Counted from the first letter of the stretch, positions 39,518 to 49,842 are shown. The stretch is DNA of 64,000 bases from Pseudocercospora fijiensis CIRAD86 (GCF_000340215.1 NW_006921548.1:607400-671399); one strand, 5' to 3'. The notes: generated from the letters alone by a model not told the origin. Numbers and translations: made by a program.

Positions 39518-39531
39518 TAGACTATTATATA
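39518..39531 (+). repeat. Target site duplication of the LINE, right
   Basis: tagactattatata; identical to 34597-34610, after which Copia sequence resumes. Confidence 0.9.
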
Positions 39532-42500
39532 ATATACTAGTTAATAAAAGCCCCTACCCCCTACCTATACTTCTTAAATAAATTATTTATTATATCCCTT
39601 AACTCCTTCGATATAGAAGGTCGCTACCGTAGTATAGTACCTTCTAAGATCCTAAGATCCTGTCGTAACTTCCTAAAATAGAGAGTTAATCTTTAGACCG
39701 ATATATAGGCCGAAGGCCTTTAGTCCCTCTTTAAAGGATCCGAAAGACCTCTTAGCTATCTAAAAGTAGTCGACTTCGGGCTAATAAAGGATAAAGTAAA
39801 CCTCCTAGCGGATCTATATATCGTCTAGGAAGAAGCCTACTATATCGAAGAAGAAGGAGGAAAAGAAATAAAGCTAGTTAGCCTCGGCTTTACTATAGAT
39901 AAAGTCGCTTCCCTAAAGCGCCGAATTAAGAAGTATAGGACGTATAAGAAGCGTTAATCTCTTCTTACCGATAATAAAAAGAAAGACTATAACGCCTACT
40001 ATAAGAAGACTCGTTCTATCTTTAGACTAGACGAACTTATAAACCTTTTTAAAGTAAAGCGAAAGGAAATTAGGAAGGGTCTTAGTCTTAGTAAGAAACT
40101 TAACCTACTTAAGTTTAAAACGGACGAATAGCGGTATAATTAGACTCGAGTTTAACGAGCTCTAGCTAGCTTCGTCGCCCGCTTTCCTAAAAATCTATAG
40201 CGTCGAATTTAGAATTTTATAGACCCTTTCGATACCTTCGTATAGCTAGACTCGTAGTATCGAGCTACGCCTTAAAAGGAACTAGAGAGAGCCTTCGACT
40301 AATAGGAAGATATCTAAATATACGACTTTAAGTCGGTATAAGACTATATTAACAAAATCGAAATAGCGGCTTTCGATATTAATACTACTAGTAGATATAT
40401 TAGCCCTAAGATAATAATATCTAAGTTTATCCGTAATCTAAGAGGAGTAATATAGGTATAAGGCTTCCTTAAAAACTATCGTAATATAAGAATCCTTAAC
40501 CTAACCTCCGATAACTTCGATACTATATCTATAAGACTACTTACGTTCGAAGAGGACTATTAAGCAGGCTAAGCTAATAAGATAAATAAGGTATACTTAA
40601 AGTTATTAACGGACTCGAAGAACTTAGAGAAAAAGAGTAATAAGAAACCCGACGTTACCTACTATAACTATAGTAAAGCCGGTTACTACGCGCGCGACTA
40701 TCGTAGCGTAAAGGGACTATAAACGGTTAAAACTACGAACAAAACAGTAGTTAATAAGATAAAGATAATACCTACTAGGCGTAAGTTTATAGTAATAGTA
40801 AACTTCGATAAAGAAAGTAACTACTACGTTACGTAACGCAATACTCTTAATTTAAAGAAAGTAGAGCTAAGGCAATATATAGGTACGTACTTATTAAGTT
40901 TATTATACAAAATACCTACTAATAAACCCCTTAGCCTAAAGGGGGAGAAGGTAGGTATAGAGAATAGTAAACGAGATTATACGCGTTCTACTTATAATAT
41001 CTCTAGTTTTAATAGTCTTTATAATTTAATATTGTATTCTCCTTTAACTCGTCCCGTTTACTATAATACGTAGATTATCGACTCGGGTACTAACCTATAT
41101 CTAGTTAATAATAAAAAGTAGTTTAACGACTTTAAACCCTAGAAGTCCTTAGTAGGCACTGCCGACGGCGATAGCCGAATATATATCGAGGGTAGTAGCC
41201 CGGTAACCCTAGCGTTTAATACGAACGAGGGACCTACCGAACTTACTCTAATAATAGTAGCCTACGTACTAATACTAAGATATAATATCCTCTCTATATT
41301 ATAGCTTTCTAAGAAGGGAAAACTATTAGGATACTAGAAGAATAGGGAAATAGTTATTTAGTCTATAGCGGGATACGATATCGCCGTTATAGAAGAGGTC
41401 GAGGGACTATATAGACTAGTTACTACTATTCCTAACGATAAAGTTATCTATAAAGACTCGCCTAACGATCCTAATACTATAGTCCTTTAGGGAGTAAGAC
41501 CGCCGTATATCGCGGCTACTATCGACTACTCTAACCTAGTCTAGAAGCTTTATCGCCGAATAGGTTATCTAGGCTTTAATAACCTACGACGATTACTAAA
41601 AGTTAGCGAAGGAATTAGAGTTACTAATAAGTAACTAAGAGCGAAACTAGGAGTAGTCTACCTAGTCTACGCTACTTCGAAGGCGTTAGTAAGAACGCCT
41701 CGAGACCTAGCTACCCGGAGATTTAAGAAACCGGGAGAGCTAGTTTACGTAGATACTTAGGGTCTATACCCGATTACGGGACGAGATAGTACTAAGTTCT
41801 TTCTCCTCGTAATAGATAACGCGACGAGATATACGTAGGGAGTCCGTATACGGTCTAAGGCCGAGATCCTATAAAGATTTCGGAAATTACTTAAGAAGAT
41901 TAAGCGAAAACACCGAATTAAGATTAGGCGATATCGTTTTAATAATAAGTTCTTAAATAATAGACTTATTATAGCCTAGCTTAAGAAGTACTCGATTAAG
42001 ATCGAGCCTACTATAGCGTACGCCTACGAACAAAACGGAGTAGCCGAACGCGGATATCGTACTAAAAGAGATCGGGCGGCTATAATACTATAGGAACTAT
42101 CTCTCCTATAAAGAATCTCTTAGATCTTAAAAGATAAAGGAGAAGAGTTTCTTCGAAATACCGATCTAACTAAGGATATATAGCTAGACGCCTTTAATTA
42201 CGCTATATAGCTAAAGAACCGTTCGCTAATAAGGGCACTTAAGATAAAGATTACTACCTAGGAGGTACTATATAGCTATAAGCTAAACCTATTAAGAGAA
42301 TACGTATTCGGTAGTCGCGTATACGTTACTATACCTTATAAGAGACGAATAACTACCTAGTATATAAAGCTCGGCTTACTACGAGTATAGCTAGGATACT
42401 TTATCGGTAATATAGTAGAGTTAGTATATCTTATTTAGGATCTAGATTAATAGAGAGTTAAAAGGAACGCTAATACGTAGATTAACGACGGTATCGACAA

Positions 42501-44815
42501 TAACTAGCTACCTAAAGAAGGGAGAGAGGAGCCTAAAAGGCCTCCCTTACCGGAACTTAATAGAAATATAAGCGATAGCCCTACCTTAGATTTAGACTCG
42601 TCCGATAATAACGGGAATAATAAGTAAGGTAGATCGGTATCTAATTAAAGAGTCTCTAAAAGAGACTCGGACTCGAACGACTCGGATAATAACGAAGAGT
42701 CCGACGTTAGAGTAGAAGACGCTATACCTCGAAATAATATAGAGGGGGTAGAGGAAGAAGAAGATCTCTATAACTCTATACCTCCTCCTTAGGAGCGTAC
42801 CCCTTAATAACCGTCCTAGATTTAGCCGGTATAATAATAGGAATCTATCTTTACCGGAGAAAGTAAAGACGATAATACCGAGTTTAACTAGCGTAGATAT
42901 AAGGACGAGTTCGATAAGAATAGCGCCCCTCGAAACCGGCTAGAAGGAGCTCTTTAAGAAGATAAAGAACTCTTTAGAGATATCGACGAGCTTTAACGAG
43001 AAGTACTTAATACTAGTACTAGATCTAACTTCTTCGCGCAAATAGTAGAAAGAAAGAAACGGAAGCTAGTCTATAAAGACTATCTATACTACTATAAGTC
43101 GTTTAGTAGCCTCGGAAATTATATAAAGACCTACCGAATAAAGGAAGGAAACGAAGACCTATCTATCCGATATCGAATAGAAATAATACCTTCCCTTACT
43201 ACGTAAGGTATCCGTAGCTTAAAACCGGATAACTTTAAATACTAACGATACTTTAAAAGGAAGCTTTAATACGAAGAATTAAGACCCTATACGGTATATA
43301 CTAATAGTAGATCGAGTTACATCCCCTAAAACTCTATATCGCAAGCTCTAATACCTAAGGATAACGAAGTACTTCCTCCTAAAGGAAAGAAAATACCGAA
43401 GGAAGAAAGGTATACCTTCTACTATATATCGAACTATATATACTCCGAGGAAAGACTATATTACTACTACGTACGATATAACGTCTACCTATATAAGCTA
43501 TAAACGTAGAAGTTCGTTAAACCTTAATCCGGCAAGAAGGATAAATATTAAAGCTACTTCTCCTAGAGACTAGTATATAATAAGCAATTTCCTTACTTAG
43601 AAGACTACCCTTGCTTAATATATATTAAATACGGTCGAAAATGCGTAAATTAGGGCGAAGGAAAAATCGGTAGCTAAAAAGGAGTTCCGAGGGAATAAAA
43701 ATGCAAACGATACCTTAAGCAAGTACTTATATATAATAGAAACTACCTATATAATACCTGCTCTAAGCTAAAAGACCCTATTAGGAAATATATACCTTAG
43801 AACTAAGAACCTCTAGGCCTAAGATATATAAGATACGAAAACCGAGTAGGAACTTGCAACCGACAATATCCGTATAACGAATATACTACTAATAGATATA
43901 TATATATATATCCGATTATTCGAAACAGATATTACCTTTAATAGAAGCCTAGTTAGGAATTAGTACTAATAGTTAGAGATAAGTGCTACGAATACTATAC
44001 AAAACTATTAAATAAGAATAAGGAAATCAATTCGGATTATAACTTCCCCTACAATATATACGTAGAAAGAAGAAACTAAGACCCCTACCGGAATATTTAT
44101 AAGAGGGATTATCCCTCTAGAGCTATAGAGGTCTATAGAATCATCCTCTCCGAAGACGAGGCTAAAGTATAAGGTATTCTATAGGTCTTAGGCAAAAAAC
44201 GGAAGAAGTTAGAAGATAACTATACAAGTAATAACGGGCAGGCGGCAAATCTAGTAACTAAACTAAGTTTACTTAACTTCGGTCCGGTTAAAGGGGGAAA
44301 CTGCCGTATAATACCGCAAAAACCTAAGCTTGCAACCGCTATCTGCCTACTAGGAGATAAAGGTAAACTACGCCGAGGGTATAAATACCTACTATACGCC
44401 GAAAACGGCATACTCGATCCGGAACCTCGTACCCTAGCTACTACGAAACGATCGCCGGAAGCGGCTTAGTAGGAGTAAGCAGTTAAAGAAGAATACGATA
44501 GCTTAATTGAGAATTATACCTAGAAGGTAGTAACTCGACCTACCTATTAAAGACCGCTTTTAGGGAGATAGGTACTAAAGCGGAAACTAGGCCCTAATAG
44601 CTCTATAGTCCGATATAAAGCACGCTTTATAGTACGAGGCTTTTAGTAAATCTACGGGATTGATTTTAACGAGACCTTCGCGTCTATTATTAAGCTACCC
44701 TCGTATAAACTATTCTTTACTATCGCCGCTAGAAAGAATTAGCACTATTACTAGATAGACATTAAGACCGCATTCCTTAACGGCGACATTAAAGAAGAAA
44801 TCTATAGAGCTAATC

Positions 44816-46002
44816 GAGCTATTCCCGGGCCCTATTAACAATACTCGTTGTATATCCGCGTACAAGCTAGCTAGAGGAGCCTATACTAGACTGGACGCCG
44901 AAAAGCCCACCGGTCGGTTGCACTAGGATTCTAACAAGGTAAGAGGTGGCAGTCTATACTTAAGAAAGCTGAGTCGCGCCGACCCGCCGGTGTGCCGAGG
45001 TATCGATTCTGGCGGAGTGTAGATAGACTAAGTCTGTACAGAGATAATAGGCTTCCCTAGTACATCGCCCTCCCTTCCTCTCAAAGTCCTCAATCTGGCT
45101 TGCGGGGAGATATTGGCTACCACAAACAAGTGTTGTATATTGGTTGCAGCAATGACTGCACCAAACAAACGGATCCGAGTTAGCTCATCTCCCTCCTCCA
45201 AGATCTTCTAACACATCTTGGCAAGCTCATATCCGCTTCTAACCCTTTGGGAATCTTGGCTGAGACACTCCCTTGCAGCAATCACGCCAAAGTAGTAGGT
45301 GAGACTGGATGACACGCTGGCTAAACCTTGGGTGAATATGGGGAAGGGGGCTTCGGGAGTTCCTCTCTTACATGTGGAAAAGACCTGGTACATCCAAGCA
45401 CCTAGGGCCTTGTCCTCGGCGCCCTTTCCAACACCTACGCTCAACCCCATAGTTGCCCGCTGGTAGTCAACTTCCCTCAGAGTTCCAAGGAGAGAGGGTA
45501 CACTTCTGCGGATCTCAAAGTCAAGAAGATCCAAAGCCCTTCTCTGTGCGCCTCGTGGGCCTCTCCCACAACTAAGGCAAAACTGGTATCCTACACGGAG
45601 CCAGATTGCTCGGGCTACCGCATCTAAAGTCTCTTAGGTTGTGATTCGATTCCCCTTAGGCAAGTCTATCACTCGTTGAGATTGGGGAACTCCGAACGTT
45701 CTCCCCATGCGGGTGGTAACAGGATTGCCCTTTCGAAACTGCTCTAAGAAGAGAATAGAGGCGGCGGAAACTATGGAAGATTCTCCCTCCGCCTAGGGAA
45801 GCTTCAGCCTGTTTCCTTGTAGTCGGGCAGAAGACTCTGCGTTCTTGGACAGTGTAAGAGCCATCACGCTAGTGTAATAATTTCCGGTACCCGCTGAGAA
45901 AGAAGGCGGGGTCACTTCAGAGGCAATGATGTGGTCGGATATCGGATCTAAACGAGATAGGTCACATTCCATCACCAGCCCCTACGGAGGAGAGTGGAAG
46001 TG
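44816..46002 (-). pseudogene. L: Endogenous mononegavirus L protein, broken C-terminal part
   Basis: The L frame continues without any frameshift for 1.2 kb beyond the first stop, interrupted by TAA 46003-46005, TAG 45982-45984, TAG 45793-45795, TAA 45634-45636, TAG 45208-45210, TAG 45028-45030, TAG 44923-44925 and TAG 44881-44883. Recognisable coding stretches lie between them (for example DLSRLDPISDHIIASEV and RIRLFGAVIAATNIQHLF). The last piece, near 44817-44845, reads VLLIGPGNSS, resembling the SAM-binding loop of the L methyltransferase, and then Copia sequence begins. All stops are explicable by C-to-T at CpA, the RIP context. The remaining methyltransferase and C-terminal domain are absent. 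Confidence 0.85.
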
Positions 46003-49000
46003 TTAAGAGTAGTGCCAGCAGGCCAAGCTCGCCATGCTCAACATTGCCTCTTGGAAATCAAATGGGTAATCGGTGGTGCCTATCTCTCTAGACAGGTTAG
46101 TGGAGTAAGTGACGTGAGTTTGGAAGTTAAAGCATCCATTCCAGTAAGATCCTTTAGGATTATCCCGAGTCTGATACCTGTGACCGACACAACCTCCTAT
46201 CCTCACCCGAAGAATCTGGGTCAAGTCTTCCACATCCAGGTGAGACCGGGATTGTGCCAAACTAGTGAGCATGGCATAGGTGGAGGAGTTCGGTTTCGTC
46301 ATTATCTCCCGGATGGACAAGAGTCTCAACACATCCCGAAGTGGAGGAGATGTATTGACCGGCTTTACCCACTTCTCCACAGCCTTGTCCGAGGTTGCTG
46401 AGCCAAGGTAAGGATACACCGGACCGCGCGTGGTGGTGGTAAGGGTACTGTCCGACGTCAATCCCACGAGAACGATAGTAGGTCTCCCAGTGTCTTCCCA
46501 AGCAGTTTGGGGAGTCCAGGTGAAGTCGCCTACGCACAAAGGATGAGCTGTAGAGACACCCTCCAGATGATTCCCCGTCCATCTTTTTCTCAGCTTCACT
46601 GCTACCCGATAGCAATCTCTTCGCGAAAAGGAAGGGCTGTTGATCCCTACCTTGTAGACATAAGCGAAGTTGTCCAGGACACGCTGACAGTATACATAAT
46701 CCGCCGTTAGTGAGGTGTGGGTCACGTCAACCCCAGCTCTCCTACTTATGTTCAACAGGGTTCGTGTATTCGAGAATCTCTTGGCGAATGAGTCTCGAAG
46801 TCCCACTAGAGAAGACTTGTAAATGTCGTGGGCAACCTTGGGGTAGTAGGGTAGCATACTCCTCAGGTAGGCCATCAGCTCCTCCCTGTCGGTGCGCGTG
46901 GATCTCTCCAACAACTCTCTGAAGACCTGGTTCTGAGTTATCTCTGGGAGAATTTGAGAGGTGGCGTTAGCAACTTTGCTCGAGGGAGCAGAGTATTGAA
47001 GCAGAGGAAGTGCATACGGATCCTGCACCAACCCTTCTATATCAGGATTGTCTTTGAAGAGCCACCCCTTGAGCAATACCTGCTTGTATCTCTCTACGGC
47101 AACCAAAGGGTCCAGCAAGCATAAATGTATCAAGGAGGAACACAAGGGGTCGGAGTGTCCCCTGTACATTATCTCTAGGAAGGTGGTAATAGGAAACCCT
47201 CCCAAATTCGAGGGAATAGACAACGACAACCGAACAAATTCCCTTGCTGCTCCCTCTCCCGACGGAACGTCCAAACCTTGAGGCCCACACAGGGAGCGAA
47301 GGTGGTCCGCCAAGCGGGTTCCGTGCAACAGCGACCGCTTGTACTCCCTACACAGTGTCAAGCACTCAATTGCCTTGGACAGGTAATACACCGGGTAGGT
47401 CCAATCACTCCGGTCCGTTGCACCAGACGCTCCAGAGGAGATGCTGGACATCATCTCATATAGGCTAGGTGCGTCACTGGTGGTGGAAGGAAACATCCGG
47501 GACACGGCCTTCAAGCAGGTAGGTAAGTATGCACCGTTGAGTATCATCTCCTTGCCGTAGATGAGAAAGCAGGTGGAGTAGATACACTCTTCAGGCTTGA
47601 CCTGTTGACCAACCTTTGCCCCGATCACCGAGATCGACTGAGACGCCCGACGTACAGTACCTCTCACTAGTTCTTGCTGCTGCTTTTCGGAGGTGTTCCT
47701 TGGGATGTAAATGTTCAAGAGACATACCTGGTTATCTCCTTGTCCGATAATGCGGTAGGACAAATTCATAGGCCACAGTGCCATGTGAACAAGACAAATG
47801 GTGCAGGTGGTCCAGAGCTTTTGGGCTATTCCCTCGAAGCCTCCCTTGTGATTGTACCACAAAGTTCGGCCTTCAGGAGGATCCCGCCGGTTCATCTCGT
47901 TCAGGTTGTCGGGTGGGTAGTCTGGCATCCGCAACATACAGAGAGACGACTCAAAGAAGTCATGGACTACCGAGAAGACTCCAGCGGTTCCGTATATTTG
48001 GTCCATTCTAAAGCCAACCCGGTGAACTACCTCCTTCCTCCAGTACAAGTTCCATCTCTCAAAATCAATTCCGAGCACTGCTCGAACCCAGGAGGCACCG
48101 GTCTTTTCTGTCGACTTTAAGAACAGGTTAAGCAGCTCCGTTCTGGAAAGTGTCATTGTCTGTTCCGGTAAGCTTTTGAAAATACCCTCCGCAATGTTGT
48201 GCTCGGTCAAGACAAAGAACAGCCTCATCTCCAGCGTCATCATGGAGAACATTCTTGGTTGAAGCTTCATCTCTCTCTCTTTGGGGCAAACGGTCACAAT
48301 GCGCCACTTGTAAGGAATGTCCTTCTTAGCAACCTGCTCCACTATGCTGGCCAAATCCAAGTCAGGACGGGATATCAACTCCTCCATGACTCGTGAGGAA
48401 GTGTTGGGCCGCTCCGGTTTGTAATCTAGCTTGGTATTCCAGGTGTGGTCAAAGTGCTGCCTCTCGTAAGACAGAGACTTGTCCACCACCAACCTCAAGA
48501 TGTCCTCTCCGTAGTCAAAAGATACATGAGGTAGGAATCTGGCATAGTTCCAGTCGGAGGAGGGATACTGGGTGAATCCGAAGGCCAAACTAGGTTGATG
48601 TCTTTTGTAGAGCAGTTCCAGTTGGGTTGGCCCACCGATCCGAGGTGTGAACTCTAGGGGAGGCCATCTGCCTCTTTTCTGCAAGTACCCTCGTGTGTAC
48701 ATGTGGCAGAAGCAGTGCTCCAGTTCCTTGCAGTTCTCAAGACTGAGGTTTAACTCTGTCTTCCCCACTTTCTTTGCCGACTCACATCCAGCCACTGGAT
48801 CCACGTAAGGATGCCCCCAAAGCTTGAGGAAACCGAATCCCTCCGCCACGTCCGCAGTCTTCTTGAAAGACCTCAAGTACCCATCCAATCGGTCCACACA
48901 TGCACAACGTCCGCCTAACTTCCTTTCTTTCTCCCTATACTTTTCCACCATCACCCGGTGTTGCTCCTCTGCATCCAGTAGCTGTTCTTCCCGACGGATC

Positions 49001-49035
49001 ATCTCAGTGGGAAACCTCAAACACCTCCAACCCAC
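46003..49035 (-). CDS. L: Endogenous mononegavirus L protein (RNA-directed RNA polymerase and capping domains), open part
   Basis: A 1010-codon open frame; it stays open upstream to a TGA at 49138-49140, and the codon at 49035 is GTG, so there is no genuine start. Numbering from 49035: LKLWGHPYVDP at 70-80, KEREMK at 252-257, motif A IDFERWN at 323-329, motif B GGFEGIAQK at 398-406, motif C GQGDNQ at 431-436 (GDNQ is the hallmark of non-segmented negative-strand viruses). The capping domain follows, with PYLGSAT at 875-881 and GHRYQ with the HR pair at 952-953. The GxxT position appears as GPVY. In viruses this enzyme copies and caps viral RNA. About 250-300 N-terminal residues are missing. 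Mymonaviridae-like origin is inferred from the fungal host; Bornaviridae/Nyamiviridae relatives are alternatives. Confidence 0.93.
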   Translation of the reverse strand: MGWRCLRFPTEMIRREEQLLDAEEQHRVMVEKYREKERKLGGRCACVDRLDGYLRSFKKTADVAEGFGFLKLWGHPYVDPVAGCESAKKVGKTELNLSLENCKELEHCFCHMYTRGYLQKRGRWPPLEFTPRIGGPTQLELLYKRHQPSLAFGFTQYPSSDWNYARFLPHVSFDYGEDILRLVVDKSLSYERQHFDHTWNTKLDYKPERPNTSSRVMEELISRPDLDLASIVEQVAKKDIPYKWRIVTVCPKEREMKLQPRMFSMMTLEMRLFFVLTEHNIAEGIFKSLPEQTMTLSRTELLNLFLKSTEKTGASWVRAVLGIDFERWNLYWRKEVVHRVGFRMDQIYGTAGVFSVVHDFFESSLCMLRMPDYPPDNLNEMNRRDPPEGRTLWYNHKGGFEGIAQKLWTTCTICLVHMALWPMNLSYRIIGQGDNQVCLLNIYIPRNTSEKQQQELVRGTVRRASQSISVIGAKVGQQVKPEECIYSTCFLIYGKEMILNGAYLPTCLKAVSRMFPSTTSDAPSLYEMMSSISSGASGATDRSDWTYPVYYLSKAIECLTLCREYKRSLLHGTRLADHLRSLCGPQGLDVPSGEGAAREFVRLSLSIPSNLGGFPITTFLEIMYRGHSDPLCSSLIHLCLLDPLVAVERYKQVLLKGWLFKDNPDIEGLVQDPYALPLLQYSAPSSKVANATSQILPEITQNQVFRELLERSTRTDREELMAYLRSMLPYYPKVAHDIYKSSLVGLRDSFAKRFSNTRTLLNISRRAGVDVTHTSLTADYVYCQRVLDNFAYVYKVGINSPSFSRRDCYRVAVKLRKRWTGNHLEGVSTAHPLCVGDFTWTPQTAWEDTGRPTIVLVGLTSDSTLTTTTRGPVYPYLGSATSDKAVEKWVKPVNTSPPLRDVLRLLSIREIMTKPNSSTYAMLTSLAQSRSHLDVEDLTQILRVRIGGCVGHRYQTRDNPKGSYWNGCFNFQTHVTYSTNLSREIGTTDYPFDFQEAMLSMASLACWHYS

Positions 49036-49223
49036 ATTGGAGTGACTCCAAGTTACACGATAACGCCCAGCAATCCCAAAAGCATCACATACTTGGCCAG
49101 TATGTCCCTGTGGGACTTTGATACTTGCTGTGCCATGTCAATTCCTGTGAAGCATAAGGTTATTCTCGTCTGAAGACTAGCGACCTCATCCGTCTCAATG
49201 GTAGGCGAAGATGCAACAACATC
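49036..49223 (-). other. N-terminal edge of the viral insertion
   Basis: The L frame is open to 49137 and reads VPQGHTGQVCDAFGIAGRYR before joining the main ORF. The neighbouring frame is also open, from about 49210 to 49060 (MAQQVSKSHRDILAKYVMLL), and joins an upstream frame through a TAG at 49221-49223. Which of the two is viral is not decided, so the boundary with host DNA lies somewhere between about 49050 and 49220. No poly(A) tail or target duplication was recognised. Confidence 0.5.
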
Positions 49224-49763
49224 CTACTGCATGTACCGCCTGTTCGCCAGGCGTTTCTGGGATGAGATTCGGCCTGGAGGAAGCATTCTCGAAACTGATC
49301 GCTTTTGGCGATACACGAGCACTTCGAATGTCTTGAGAGAACAGCGGTGAATGGTTCCAAGGTCACTTTCCGTGACTGGTTGTGGGTCTGAGTGGCAGGA
49401 AATGCCTTTCGTTCCACAAGACCATTCCGGCCCACGGCAGTACGTCAAATGAAACGCATGCAAGCTTGCGGCGGATGTAGAGGCATCGAGGGATGCGCTG
49501 AAGCTCAGCTCAGCTTGACCCGACGAGTTGTCTTGATCTTTACAGTGACCGTTCTGCTTCGCAACAGAAGAACAGGAAGACAGCCTCTCTGCCCGGTATA
49601 CTCGCGCGCTGAGGAGCCGCAGATACGCCGAGCTTGCTACCTTTCGCAAGGCGGACGTGCTGAAGATGTCGTCCTCGGAAGGTCTCTTGAGCGGTGACGA
49701 TCGATGTCCGTGTTGCATCTTTTGATACGCCATTCTGATGGGAATGACATGCTCCAACGGCAC
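49224..49763 (-). CDS. Hypothetical ORF of 179 codons upstream of the viral L
   Basis: An open frame rich in Ser, Arg and Ala without a recognisable domain; it contains a Cys/His-scattered middle (SCSSVAKQNGHCKDQDN). It ends with TAG at 49224-49226, after which the same frame continues open toward 49060. It could be a decayed host exon, part of the viral region, or chance. Overlapping plus-strand frames reach only about 100 codons. Confidence 0.2.
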   Translation of the reverse strand: MPLEHVIPIRMAYQKMQHGHRSSPLKRPSEDDIFSTSALRKVASSAYLRLLSARVYRAERLSSCSSVAKQNGHCKDQDNSSGQAELSFSASLDASTSAASLHAFHLTYCRGPEWSCGTKGISCHSDPQPVTESDLGTIHRCSLKTFEVLVYRQKRSVSRMLPPGRISSQKRLANRRYMQ

Positions 49764-49842
49764 TGTCGTCTGCCTTGATCTCTTCTTCTTGTGCCGCTTG
49801 CGTTCATGTCTGCCACGAGCTGTGCTTTGCTGTCTTTTTCTC

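Larger units (their letters stand above)
34535..44815 (+). mobile_element. Ty1/Copia LTR retrotransposon, copy 2, split by a LINE and truncated
   Basis: The 5' end (34535-34596) matches copy 1 in reverse; the element resumes after the LINE at 39532. Gag runs about 39.7-40.7 kb with its zinc knuckle at 40660-40701 (all four ligands Tyr). The protease keeps DSG (41080-41088). Integrase (about 41.5-42.4 kb) shows the pre-integrase region, VDT*GLYPITGRDSTKFF and EQNGVAERG. Reverse transcriptase begins near 44.4 kb and stops at about 44812 in the block ending NGDIKEEIY, where viral L sequence begins. The RT active site and RNase H are missing. Stops are of RIP type throughout. Confidence 0.85.

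Noticed and set aside
45994..48575. Plus-strand frames of up to 148 codons over the viral region
   Set aside because: They are antisense to the L polymerase frame, which has clear motifs; they have none.
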